From positions 1 to 21,389 of the forward strand of contig USMO01000007.1 of assembly GCA_900555785.1 (NCBI GenBank): a stretch of DNA of 21,389 nt. Direction: 5' to 3'. This DNA is from an uncultured Eubacteriales bacterium. GTDB taxonomy: Bacteria > Bacillota > Clostridia > Oscillospirales > CAG-272. Made by a program: the position numbers and the translations under genes. The notes under the pieces were generated by a model that was given only the letters and a program-made list of their open reading frames with translations, made no database searches and was not told the DNA's origin. Shown here in pieces: positions 7,253 to 15,174 of the stretch. Each line of letters opens with the position of its first letter. Position 1 is the stretch's first letter.

Positions 7253-7444
7253 TCAGATGGCGCGGGCACCGTGAAAATAGAGTTTCCGGCTTTCCGGGTC
7301 AAACAGATAGTTCATCGGGACCGCATACGGATAGCCGTTGTCTCCGTTCACCGCCAAAACGCCCCGGCGGCTTTGCAGCAGCAGTTGCTCTGCCGCTGCC
7401 TGATCAATCTTGTTTTTCTGTTTGCGAATGGGTCTGAATTGCAT
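7253..7444 (-). pseudogene. Truncated NimA-like / pyridoxamine 5'-phosphate oxidase-family flavin-binding protein
   Basis: The 63-residue frame matches only the N-terminal part of the family: a basic start (RPIRKQKNK), then EQLLLQSRRGVLAVNGDNGYPYAVPMNY and YFHGARA, which is the first FMN-binding half of these roughly 150-residue split-barrel proteins. In intact members the YFHGA block is followed by a GHKID-type segment; here it ends in AI and a stop, directly before the bidirectional terminator, so the C-terminal half is missing rather than frameshifted. The start has a good AAAGGAG site, so the remnant may still be translated. It overlaps the end of the upstream membrane-protein gene by about 41 bases. 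Most likely a decayed gene left after a deletion. Confidence 0.7.
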
Positions 7445-7940
7445 CGGGTACTCCTTTTACGTATTTGGACCGGCTGACAGCCAGGACGATTCCACAGAGC
7501 GCGAGGAAAGTCACCGCCGCGCCAAGCCAGAACCACCGGGACTGCATCACGCCGACCCGCTGGCGGGTTTTCCGGAACGCGATTGCGCAGAAGATTCGCA
7601 GCAGCACCCAGATTGTCATCATCATAAGCGCCAGGGACAGCCGCTGGGACAGATGGGCTGCCAGCATGCCGGCCGTCAGCACCAGGCTTACCGCCTCCGT
7701 CACGGTCTGCGTGACCGTGCTGTGCTTACGGTCCGACAGCCAGCGAACCGCCGCGCCGACTTCCAGAAACGCGCAGTAGAACGGAAGGGTATAGAGGAAC
7801 AGGAGCAAGATTGAGATTCCGTACAAATTACCAAACATGTCTTCCGCTTCCGAAAGCGTCGGCAGAATCGGCAGTATCAAAAGCGAGGGAATGTATAGGA
7901 CCGCAAAAATCCAAAAGACGCTCTGGAGAAACCGTTTCAT
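7404..7940 (-). CDS. Predicted four-helix integral membrane protein
   Basis: A 178-residue membrane protein. Hydrophobic segments are visible at about residues 5-27, 40-62, 84-120 (long enough for two helices) and 137-157, followed by a polar C-terminal tail with no further helix. The first helix begins with MKRFLQSV, typical of a positive-inside start. The start at 7940 follows a perfect AGGAGGT. The layout resembles small four-helix proteins of the DUF2975 kind, but I cannot confirm that. It precedes the truncated flavoprotein on the same strand with overlapping ends, suggesting a former two-gene unit. Function unknown. Confidence 0.75.
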   Translation of the reverse strand: MKRFLQSVFWIFAVLYIPSLLILPILPTLSEAEDMFGNLYGISILLLFLYTLPFYCAFLEVGAAVRWLSDRKHSTVTQTVTEAVSLVLTAGMLAAHLSQRLSLALMMMTIWVLLRIFCAIAFRKTRQRVGVMQSRWFWLGAAVTFLALCGIVLAVSRSKYVKGVPDAIQTHSQTEKQD

Positions 7941-8009
7941 GCTGCAACCTCCTGAAATGAAGTAGGGGGACTGTGCCGGACCGGGTGACTGTATCTGTCC
8001 GGTAGAGAA

Positions 8010-8729
8010 CTATGCGTTGATTTTGCCTATATAACAATTCACGGCAAAAGGCAACTCTGCTATTCCGCTTGGAAAATATTGATGGAAGACCTCTCTGTAC
8101 TTGCTGACATACTTTTCGAAGTCTGCATCATCGGGGAGCGGCGTGTTAGCGGACGAAAGCAAGTTGTTTATATATCTTTCTTCATCAAAGCATTCCGTAT
8201 ATTCAAAGCAGATGTGTTCTTGAAAACCATCGCCAAAGAACCCTTTTGCTGCATTCAGATCTGCCTCTGTATAATGCCTGATTTGATTGAGCCGCTTATC
8301 GCCCTCCGTGTTATTTTCCATCCGCAGAAGCGCAACAGATCTGTTGCTTTTCAATATACGTTGACATTCTGTGTAAAATTGATCTTTATCGAACCAGTGG
8401 AATGCCGTGCCTACAACGACCGCATCGCAGGAACGCGCAGGAATATCGGTTCTCTCGGCGGCGGTGTTCAACGATCTGAGATTTTTGTACTGAGACAAAT
8501 TCTTTTTTAGTTCCGCAAACATATCATGGTTTGGCTCTGCGGCGTAGACGGTACATCCTGCATCAAGAAAAGGCTTGGTTAAAATTCCCGTGCCAGCTCC
8601 AATATCGGCAAGGATACCGCCGGAAGGAATCTCCATTTTTTGAATTAAATACGCGATACATTCTTGCGGATAGGTGGGTCTGCTGTTGTAGAATTGAGCT
8701 CTGCCTGTAAAAATTGTTGTGTTGTCCAT
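8010..8729 (-). CDS. Class I SAM-dependent methyltransferase
   Basis: A 239-residue Rossmann-fold methyltransferase. The N-terminal FTGRAQFYNSRPTYP (7-21) is typical of the UbiE/YcgJ-like small-molecule methyltransferases. Motif I is LADIGAGTG (40-48), binding S-adenosylmethionine; E65 in YAAEPN is the expected ribose-contacting acidic residue at the end of strand 2; VVVGTAFHWFD (104-114) is the motif IV region. Length and layout are complete. AAAAGGAGAATGGAAGC precedes the start. The gene is visibly more AT-rich and uses more A/T third positions than its neighbours, and has its own AT-rich promoter, which suggests recent acquisition. The substrate cannot be predicted. Confidence 0.88.
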   Translation of the reverse strand: MDNTTIFTGRAQFYNSRPTYPQECIAYLIQKMEIPSGGILADIGAGTGILTKPFLDAGCTVYAAEPNHDMFAELKKNLSQYKNLRSLNTAAERTDIPARSCDAVVVGTAFHWFDKDQFYTECQRILKSNRSVALLRMENNTEGDKRLNQIRHYTEADLNAAKGFFGDGFQEHICFEYTECFDEERYINNLLSSANTPLPDDADFEKYVSKYREVFHQYFPSGIAELPFAVNCYIGKINA

Positions 8730-8803
8730 GCTTCCATTCTCCTTTTACAGATTCCGGTTTGCAGATGCCTTATCCTTTCCTGCCGGTCGCTACTTCTGAA
8801 ATT

Positions 8804-8832
8804 ATTATATCATACTATTTTGGTAAAATCAA
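8804..8832 (-). promoter_or_regulatory. Sigma-A promoter for the methyltransferase gene
   Basis: On the minus strand TTGATT (8827-8832), 17 bp, TATAAT (8804-8809), with a TGA immediately before the -10 box that makes an extended -10. It lies about 75 bases upstream of the methyltransferase start. Confidence 0.75.
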
Positions 8833-9076
8833 TAAGTTTTAGAAAAAATCATTTTCGACAGATATGCAAAAGGTTGATTGCGCGAAGATGAATGTTCAGG
8901 TCTTGCCGGATGTTCGACTGCGGCAAAGATTCACACGCCCTGCGGAGACCTCCGGGCGGTTTCCTTTCCGATATAATATACCACCGCTGCTTCGCTTTTG
9001 CAATCCCGTGCACGCATTTTCCGGCCTGTGTATGCAAGGGATTTGCAGCGGCGGTTGCCGGGCTTTCTCTTCTGCA
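8833..9076. other. Intergenic region between the AraC gene end and the methyltransferase promoter
   Basis: No gene, terminator or RNA that I can support. A weak GC-rich dyad (CGCCC...GGCG, 8936-8958) is present, but its loop is too tight to be convincing. Open frames here lack ribosome binding sites. Confidence 0.4.
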
Positions 9077-9880
9077 TCAGGAGGGCGGGGCTTTTGTATC
9101 GGTCTGCTGGAGGCTGAGAGAATTCATCACCTCGGCGCACCGGCTGGGGGAGATATGGAAAAAGCGGTGAAAGACGTTGGAAAAATAAAACGGGTTGGAA
9201 TATCCGCACATTTCGGCAACCTCCTTTATGGGTTTGTGTGTTTCCAGCAGCAGGTATCTTGCATACTGCATCCGCAGGGCGCGCACCATTTCGGCGGGGG
9301 TGCAGTTGAGGCAATGCTTGGTTTTCCAGATCAGGCCGACATTGGAAAGATGAACGTGCTTTGCTATATCGGGAATTTCGATTTTTTCGCTGATGTGATC
9401 CTTGATATATTGAATGGCCTCGCTGACGCTCGGATCGAGCTTGCGGAGGCTTTCATTCTCCTTTTGCTGGTAGATATAGTTTTCCAGAATGATCTGATTC
9501 AGCAGGTCGCAATAAATGCGTTCCCTGCTGGACATGGAGGGAACCCGCAGTTTGTCGAGTATTTCAATCAGATGCTGCACATGCTCCTTTGGAATATGCA
9601 GGACTCCCGGCTCCATCGGCGCAAAATAGGGGTGCTTCGGCGCAACATAAAAGGCGAATTGATGGAAGGAAATCGGCTCCAGCACCTTCCGGTGCAGGAG
9701 GTGATTGGAGGGGAAGAAAAGAACCTCATTCTTCTCTGCATAATAGGATTTTCCGTCAATCTCAAACGAGCAGCTTCCCTCCTTCAAAAGAAGGAGCGCA
9801 TGCCAGGTCCGGGAGCCGCTCTCCATTTCAAATTTTTTGCGGTTATCAAAGGAATTATAAAATACAAGCTGAATCTCCAT
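9077..9880 (-). CDS. AraC-family transcriptional regulator
   Basis: A 267-residue regulator. Residues about 1-140 form the N-terminal sensing cupin-like domain (for example EGSCSFEIDGKSYYAEKNEV, 34-53, and FFPSNHLLHRKV, 55-66). Residues about 152-252 are the double helix-turn-helix DNA-binding domain: IPDIAKHVHLSNVGLIWKTK as first HTH (169-188), and the second HTH with the AraC signature KPIKEVAEMCGYSNPFYFSN (216-235) followed by FHRFFHISPSRC. GGAGGAAA lies 6 bases before the start. It is transcribed divergently from the FAD oxidoreductase operon, a layout typical of a sugar-responsive activator controlling its neighbour. The inducer is unknown. Confidence 0.95.
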   Translation of the reverse strand: MEIQLVFYNSFDNRKKFEMESGSRTWHALLLLKEGSCSFEIDGKSYYAEKNEVLFFPSNHLLHRKVLEPISFHQFAFYVAPKHPYFAPMEPGVLHIPKEHVQHLIEILDKLRVPSMSSRERIYCDLLNQIILENYIYQQKENESLRKLDPSVSEAIQYIKDHISEKIEIPDIAKHVHLSNVGLIWKTKHCLNCTPAEMVRALRMQYARYLLLETHKPIKEVAEMCGYSNPFYFSNVFHRFFHISPSRCAEVMNSLSLQQTDTKAPPS

Positions 9881-9927
9881 GCTTTCCTCCGTTCTGATCC
9901 TGCTCCGGAAACGCCCGGAGCAATTTT

Positions 9928-9956
9928 ATTATACCGACTTTTGCTGCGGTTGTCAA
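9928..9956 (-). promoter_or_regulatory. Consensus sigma-A promoter of the AraC gene
   Basis: On the minus strand TTGACA (9951-9956), 17 bp, TATAAT (9928-9933), about 45 bases upstream of the start codon. Confidence 0.88.
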
Positions 9957-10030
9957 TACCTTTTGTCTGATTCCTGAAAACAGACTATAAAATATTATAT
10001 GTTATCTATAAATTATTGCATGGCTATTTG

Positions 10031-10065
10031 CCTGCCGGTATGATATAATAAGGATGCTCGGCAGG
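10031..10065 (+). promoter_or_regulatory. Extended -10 promoter of the FAD-oxidoreductase operon inside an inverted repeat
   Basis: TGATATAAT (10041-10049) is a perfect extended -10, but there is no good -35 hexamer (TGGCTA at 10021-10026), as is common for activator-dependent promoters. CCTGCCG (10031-10037) and CGGCAGG (10059-10065) form a perfect inverted repeat centred on the -10 box, a likely operator. It is divergent from the AraC promoter about 80 bases away. Confidence 0.6.
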
Positions 10066-10097
10066 TATTTTTGTCGCATTATTGATATTTTACAAAA

Positions 10098-10114
10098 AAA
10101 ACAGATTCTGTTTT
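10098..10114 (+). promoter_or_regulatory. AT-rich hairpin in the operon leader
   Basis: AAAACAG (10098-10104), loop ATT, CTGTTTT (10108-10114): a perfect 7-bp stem with 3-base loop about 30 bases upstream of the TTG start. The stem ends in four Ts, so it could be a weak attenuator or simply an AT-rich dyad. Confidence 0.35.
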
Positions 10115-10144
10115 GTAAATATCGCCTATAATGGAGAGGCTGCT

Positions 10145-11944
10145 TTGAAAAAACCAATCAATGAGAAATTTATATCCTGCGACCTGTGCGTTGTGGGCGG
10201 CGGACTTGCCGGCACATTTGCTGCGATTTCCGCTGCGCGCCACGGTGCCTCTGTGGTTTTGCTGCAGGATCGTCCGATGCTGGGTGGAAATGCATCCTCG
10301 GAGGTCCGGATGTGGGTGCGGGGCGCCCCCGGAAAATTCAACCGGGAAACCGGTCTGATTTCGGAATACGAGGAAACCATCATTCACGGCAATCCTGAAC
10401 TGAACCCGTTTCTGACGGATGCGCTGCTTTATGAAATGGTGCTCCGGGAGCCGAACATCCGGCTTTTGCTCAATACCACCTGCTTTGACTGTGAAATGGA
10501 CGGTGCCTCCATCCGCAGCATTCGGGCCTGGCAGCTGACAACCTACATCTGCTTTACCGTTACCGCCAAACTGTTTGCGGACTGCTCCGGCGACAGCATC
10601 CTTGCGCCGCTTTCGAAAGCGGAATACCGGCATGGCCGGGAAGCGGCTGCGGAATACGGGGAAACGCTTGCACAGCCGAAGGAGGATTCCTGCACAATGG
10701 GAATGTCCGTGCTCCTGGCCGCAAGGGAGACGGATCACCCGGTGCGGTTCGTTCCGCCGGAATTTGCAAACTGCTATCCGGATGATGCCGCCTTTGCCGG
10801 GGATGCCCTGGACAACATCCATGCGCAGGTGCGGGATCACAGGATCGGCACCAATCTCTGTAACCTCTGGTGGGTGGAGCTCGGCGGAGAGGGCGACACG
10901 ATTGCCGATGCCGACCGTGTGCGCGAAGAACTGATGCGCTGCATCTACGGGGTTTGGGACCATCTCAAAAACCACGGCGACCACGGCATGGAGAACTGGG
11001 AGCTGGAGTGGGTTGGATGTCTGCCGGGCAAGCGGGAATCCCGCCGGTATGTCGGCGCACATGTCCTGACGGAGCAGGAGATTCTTTCCGGCGGTCACTT
11101 TGCGGATGAAGTTGCATTCGGAGGCTGGCCTCTGGACGATCACAACCCTTACGGGATGCGCAAAAATCCGTACAGCGCCACACCCTCGCATATGGTTCCG
11201 GTCAAGGAGCCGTATGGCATTCCGTTCCGCTGCCTCTATTCCGTCAATGTTCCCAACCTCCTGTTTGCCGGGCGGAACATCAGCGTTACTCATGTGGCGC
11301 TTTCCTCCACGCGGGTGATGGCGACCTGTGCGCTGCTGGGGCAGGCGTGCGGAACCGCGGCGGCGATTGCCGTCTCGCATCAATGTCTTCCGGCAGACGT
11401 TTCGGAATTCCATATCGCGGAGCTGCAAAGGCTCCTGATGGATGACGGCGTTTTTCTGCCGCATCTGCGCAGACCTGTCAGCGTGCTGACCCGGATGGCC
11501 CGGCTCAATCTGAGCGACAGCGCGCGCATGGCGCTGGAAAGCGGCCGGGAACGCCCGGAGAAGGGGGCGGAAAACGCACACAGCGTGGCGCTCTGCCCGG
11601 GGGAGTCGCTGGTCTATACCTTTGCTTCTCCGCAGCTGCTCGGGACGTTGCGCATTGTGCTTGATCCGGATTACAGCCGTATGAGCATCTCGGAAAATGC
11701 CAAAATGCGTCTCTTCTGCATGAAGCTGCATACGGGTAAGGATTTCCGGCCGGTGCAGGTTGCAGAGACCCTTGCAAAGGAGCTTGCCGTTTATGCCGAC
11801 GGCAAGGCGGTTTTCCGCGTGCGTGATAACTTCCATGCGCTGCTGAAAATTCCCCTGCAGATCACTGCGCGGGAGCTCCGCCTGGAGCTGATCTCCACAA
11901 ACGGGGCTGACAGTGTGAAATTCTTTTCCGTGGATTTTATCTGA
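10145..11944 (+). CDS. FAD-dependent oxidoreductase (FAD_oxidored family)
   Basis: A 599-residue flavoprotein. The N-terminal CDLCVVGGGLAGTFAAI (12-28) holds the GGGLAG dinucleotide-binding motif, followed by the family-typical LQDRPMLGGNASSEVR (about 40-55) and a FAD-contacting LFADCSGDSILAPL segment near residue 145-158. FAGRNISVTHVALSSTRVM (about 374-392) is the second conserved FAD block. The last about 150 residues form an extra domain rich in beta strands. No signal peptide, so cytoplasmic. The start is TTG at 10145 after GGAGAGG; no in-frame ATG precedes the FAD motif. It opens the large plus-strand operon, 42 bases before the solute-binding protein. Members of this family occur in carbohydrate loci of gut Clostridia and Bacteroidota, probably oxidising sugar-derived substrates; the substrate here is unknown. 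Confidence 0.9.
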   Translation: MKKPINEKFISCDLCVVGGGLAGTFAAISAARHGASVVLLQDRPMLGGNASSEVRMWVRGAPGKFNRETGLISEYEETIIHGNPELNPFLTDALLYEMVLREPNIRLLLNTTCFDCEMDGASIRSIRAWQLTTYICFTVTAKLFADCSGDSILAPLSKAEYRHGREAAAEYGETLAQPKEDSCTMGMSVLLAARETDHPVRFVPPEFANCYPDDAAFAGDALDNIHAQVRDHRIGTNLCNLWWVELGGEGDTIADADRVREELMRCIYGVWDHLKNHGDHGMENWELEWVGCLPGKRESRRYVGAHVLTEQEILSGGHFADEVAFGGWPLDDHNPYGMRKNPYSATPSHMVPVKEPYGIPFRCLYSVNVPNLLFAGRNISVTHVALSSTRVMATCALLGQACGTAAAIAVSHQCLPADVSEFHIAELQRLLMDDGVFLPHLRRPVSVLTRMARLNLSDSARMALESGRERPEKGAENAHSVALCPGESLVYTFASPQLLGTLRIVLDPDYSRMSISENAKMRLFCMKLHTGKDFRPVQVAETLAKELAVYADGKAVFRVRDNFHALLKIPLQITARELRLELISTNGADSVKFFSVDFI

Positions 11945-11986
11945 ACGGAAGGGGTATAAAAAAGGTTCTTTTAAGGAGGAACGTAT

Positions 11987-13513
11987 ATGAAAAGAGCACG
12001 AAATGGCGCCCGAAGACTTCTCTGTCTCTGCCTGTGTCTGCTGATGACAACGGCAGGTCTCGCAGCCTGCAGCGGAAAGACGAACAACCCTCCCGATACG
12101 GCTCCGCCAACGGACACCACGGAAACCGCTGAGCCGAATGTGCTGGACGGCGTCCGGTTTGACCGGGAAACCCTGAATGTGATGAGCTGGATTCCCTCCA
12201 ATGTGGTGGAGTATGTAAAGGAGGACTCCGCGCAGGCAGACAACATCAGCCATGCGGTGTTTCTCCGGAATCTTTCCGCAATGGAGCAGCTGAATATCGG
12301 CATCAACTGGAGCGAGCGTGCCGGCAACGGCGAGAATATGGACGGCTTCATCACTGCCGCGCGCAATTCGCATTTTTCCGGTGGCGGCGTTGATGTGTTC
12401 TGCTGCTACAGCTGTGTGGCGGCCTCCCTTACAACGGAAGGACTCTTAGCCGACATCGGCTCGCACCGGTATATGGATTTCTCCAAGCCCTTCTATTCCA
12501 CCAATCTGCTTGAGGATATGACCGTGAACGGGCACCTGTATTTCTGCACAGGGGATATTTCCACGAATCTGGCCTTCATGAGCAGCATGGTGTTCTTCAA
12601 TAAGGGCTTGGTTGCCGATTACAATATTGAAAACCGCATCTCGAAGCTGTACGGAGAGGACACACTCTATGACCTGGTTCTGCAGAACAAATGGACCATG
12701 GATGTGATGTTTACGCTCTGTGAGGATGTTTACCTTGAGATGGGCGACCCGGAGAGCCGCGCCGATGACCTTTACGGCTTCGGAACCTATAACACGCTGC
12801 TGGATAATTTCTATTATTCCACCGGCAATGTGGTGATTGAGGTGAAGAACGGGCTGTTCAATCTCTCGGATTCCTTTACCAATGCGGATTTCATGAGCAC
12901 CCTGCTCGGCAAGGTAGAGGACTTCCTGTATGAATCCGGCGATGCTTACTATTATTCCGGCTTCAACGCTGCCCGCCAGGCATTCTCAAACGGCAAAAAC
13001 CTGTTCTCGCTGGCACCGGCGTCCCATGCTTATATGGCGCATTATAAGGCGCAGGGACTGAAATACGGCGTGCTGCCGGTCCCGATGTATGATGAGAGCT
13101 GCGGTTCCTACAACAGTGTGCACTCCATGCCGTACAGCATTTACGGCGTGTCGTCCAACAGCAATGAAAAGGATATTGCGGGCGCTTATCTGCAGTGTCT
13201 TGGCGAATATTCCTACGAGGGCAGCAACAGCACGCGCGTTGTGATTTTTGAGCAGACCATGAAGGGGCGTTATTCCAACAACGTACCGGATGCCGCAATG
13301 TGGGATCTGATTCTTGCATCGCAGAAATTTGATATGGGCAGAGTGTTCAGCACCATGTTCGGCAGCACCGTCAATGAGCAGCTGACCCTGTACCTGTTCC
13401 GCAAGGCGCTGACGGACGGCAGCACCGACTGGTCCGGTGTGATGGCAACAAACCGGAACATTCTGCAGAAATATGCCGACCGCATTCTGACCAATCTGAA
13501 AAAGGTGAATTGA
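11987..13513 (+). CDS. Extracellular solute-binding lipoprotein (ABC sugar-type)
   Basis: A 508-residue lipoprotein with a basic start (MKRARNGARR), a cysteine/leucine-rich signal helix and lipobox LAAC (C28), then a Thr/Pro-rich linker (about 29-50) typical of surface-anchored binding proteins. The mature part has the large two-lobe architecture of family 1 solute-binding proteins, including the hinge-like KYGVLPVPMYDES (about 361-373) near the middle-to-end and a substrate-lobe segment with many Tyr and Trp residues. It should capture an oligosaccharide or similar solute for an ABC importer, but no permease or ATPase gene lies in the window, so it must rely on one encoded elsewhere or have another role. 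AAGGAGG precedes the start. A perfect hairpin after its stop may stabilise this mRNA section. Confidence 0.88.
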   Translation: MKRARNGARRLLCLCLCLLMTTAGLAACSGKTNNPPDTAPPTDTTETAEPNVLDGVRFDRETLNVMSWIPSNVVEYVKEDSAQADNISHAVFLRNLSAMEQLNIGINWSERAGNGENMDGFITAARNSHFSGGGVDVFCCYSCVAASLTTEGLLADIGSHRYMDFSKPFYSTNLLEDMTVNGHLYFCTGDISTNLAFMSSMVFFNKGLVADYNIENRISKLYGEDTLYDLVLQNKWTMDVMFTLCEDVYLEMGDPESRADDLYGFGTYNTLLDNFYYSTGNVVIEVKNGLFNLSDSFTNADFMSTLLGKVEDFLYESGDAYYYSGFNAARQAFSNGKNLFSLAPASHAYMAHYKAQGLKYGVLPVPMYDESCGSYNSVHSMPYSIYGVSSNSNEKDIAGAYLQCLGEYSYEGSNSTRVVIFEQTMKGRYSNNVPDAAMWDLILASQKFDMGRVFSTMFGSTVNEQLTLYLFRKALTDGSTDWSGVMATNRNILQKYADRILTNLKKVN

Positions 13514-13534
13514 CACCGACTGATGGCTGATCGG

Positions 13535-13555
13535 GGAGCGGAGCTCCTCCGCTCC
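13535..13555 (+). promoter_or_regulatory. Perfect intercistronic hairpin
   Basis: GGAGCGGAG (13535-13543) pairs perfectly with CTCCGCTCC (13547-13555) across a 3-base loop, with no T-run behind it. It lies between the solute-binding gene and the beta-helix gene. Such hairpins often shield the mRNA of a binding-protein gene and lower downstream expression. Confidence 0.55.
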
Positions 13556-13592
13556 TCTGAAAAGTAAATAAAGAAAGGAAGGAACCTGTCCC

Positions 13593-15152
13593 GTGAAAAA
13601 GCTGTTATCCCTTTTCCTGACCCTGTGTCTGGTGACCTCCCTGTGTGCCGCAATCGCCTCCGGTGCCGAGGAAGCGCCGGCCGACCCCCATCCCACCCAT
13701 GCCGGCGAGGACGGCTGGACGGCAATTGCCGATTTTGCCTCGCTTCAGGCCATGGAAAAAGACCGGAGCTATTATCTGACGGCCGACATCACCGTTCCGA
13801 AGGCGGATTACACCGCGCAGATTGCGGTGAAGGCCATCGGGCGTTATGTGCTGGACGGCTGCGGCTACAGCATTCTGTTTGAGGAGGGCGTGACCTCCAA
13901 GTTCGGCTTGTTCTATCAGTTTGAGCGCGGCTCCGAGGTCCGGAATCTGACGGTTGGAAGCCCGGCTGTTCCGTTTACCATCCGCACGGACGGCGCGAAC
14001 GTCGGTGCGGTTGTCGGAACCGCAAAGGGCGATACCGTGCTTTCCAATGTGCATGTTTATGCCGATATTGACGAGAGCGGGCGCAAAAACAACAATCAGG
14101 TCGGCGGTCTGGTTGGCAAGCTGACCGGCGGCGCCCTCCGCATTGAGGACTGTACGGTAACCGGCTCCTACAAAAACACCTATGAGCATGACAATAAGTT
14201 TTTCGGCGGCATGGTTGGAAATCAGGCGGGCGGAAGCCTGGTGATTGCCAACTGCACCTCCGATGTAACCGTTGAGCCGGCCGCAAAGGGCGTGATCGGC
14301 GGGATTCTCGGAACCGCTTCTGCCGGGAGCTCGCTCCGGATCCTTGGCTGCGTGAACAAGGGCAATCTGACTGCGCGCTGCAATGTGGGCGGCATTCTCG
14401 GCACCAACAGCGTGGATTTCATAGTCGGCGCTGCATTGATAGGCTGTGTGAATGCCGGAACCATCACGCATGAGAGCGATACCTCCGTGGCAGGCGAGAT
14501 CCTTGCCAGGACGGCAGAGGCGGAGAGCCTTCTGCTTGCCGGCTGCACCGGTCAGACAGGCAAAAAGCTGATCGGGGACGGTGCGGACAGCGCGAAGACG
14601 GTGTCCCTTGAAATGGTTCCCGGTGCGGCTGTCAGCACAGCGGAGCCGGCGGCACTTCGTTTCCGCACCGGAATCGCGCTTTCCGATTATCGGCTTCTTG
14701 CCGATCTGTTCGGCAGGGAGAACATCACCTTCGGAACGCTGATTGCCAAGACCGAGGATGTAACCGCAGCCGGGGCATTTACGATGGAGGCGCTGACTGC
14801 GGCGGGCAAGAGCTTCATCAGCACCGCCTATGAGCTGACCGGCGAAAACGGCTCCGAGCGCTGGGCACGCGTGGAAAAGCTCGGAGACGCGCAGACCGAG
14901 ACTGCATCCTTTACCGGCAGCATCGGTGAGCTGACATCTGCCGATTACGAAACCGCGTACAGCGGCATCGGATACTTCACGGTTCGGGTTGGCGAAACCG
15001 AAATCACGGTTTATGCGGCCTATGATGCCGCCAACAGCAGAACGGTCAAAGCGGTTGCTGCTGCGGCGCTGGCAGAGCACGCAGAAGATGCCGCCATCAA
15101 CCATTATTCCGACTCCGAGCAGGCTGTTCTGAAGCGGCTTGCGGGGGCCTGA
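13593..15152 (+). CDS. Secreted beta-helix (GLUG-like repeat) protein with C-terminal conserved domain
   Basis: A 519-residue exported protein with a signal peptide (MKKLLSLFLTLCLVTSLCAAIASGA, cleaved near residue 25). Residues about 45-320 form a right-handed beta-helix-like region with GLUG-type repeats: VGGLVGKLTGG, FGGMVGNQAGG, IGGILGTASAG and VGGILGTNSVD, each followed by a C-T/C-V-containing strand. Residues about 345-519 form a second domain that recurs in the paralogue at 15444 (LRFRTGI near residue 356 there reads LRFRTEI). No catalytic motif is visible. The start is GTG at 13593 after AAAGGAAGG. Related to the downstream gene by duplication, but without its metallo-beta-lactamase module. 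Likely a cell-wall or polysaccharide-binding surface protein; that role is inference. Confidence 0.8.
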   Translation: MKKLLSLFLTLCLVTSLCAAIASGAEEAPADPHPTHAGEDGWTAIADFASLQAMEKDRSYYLTADITVPKADYTAQIAVKAIGRYVLDGCGYSILFEEGVTSKFGLFYQFERGSEVRNLTVGSPAVPFTIRTDGANVGAVVGTAKGDTVLSNVHVYADIDESGRKNNNQVGGLVGKLTGGALRIEDCTVTGSYKNTYEHDNKFFGGMVGNQAGGSLVIANCTSDVTVEPAAKGVIGGILGTASAGSSLRILGCVNKGNLTARCNVGGILGTNSVDFIVGAALIGCVNAGTITHESDTSVAGEILARTAEAESLLLAGCTGQTGKKLIGDGADSAKTVSLEMVPGAAVSTAEPAALRFRTGIALSDYRLLADLFGRENITFGTLIAKTEDVTAAGAFTMEALTAAGKSFISTAYELTGENGSERWARVEKLGDAQTETASFTGSIGELTSADYETAYSGIGYFTVRVGETEITVYAAYDAANSRTVKAVAAAALAEHAEDAAINHYSDSEQAVLKRLAGA

Positions 15153-15174
15153 TTCCGGAAGGAGGATAACGACC

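Noticed and set aside
8864..9970. Plus-strand open frame of 368 codons across the AraC gene
   Set aside because: Antisense to a textbook AraC regulator, and it reads through that gene's promoter; no ribosome binding site.
10054..10131. Possible 25-codon leader peptide before the FAD oxidoreductase
   Set aside because: The AAGG lies directly against the ATG with no spacing, and the peptide shows no attenuation-type codon run.
10127..10132. TATAAT just upstream of the FAD oxidoreductase start
   Set aside because: No -35 box at the right distance, and transcription from it would start at the ribosome binding site. The extended -10 at 10041-10049 is better.
10079..12373. Long minus-strand open frame of 764 codons opposite the FAD oxidoreductase and binding-protein genes
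   Set aside because: It is antisense to two well-supported genes, has no ribosome binding site, and its composition (rich in His, Arg, Pro) is that of a codon-bias shadow.
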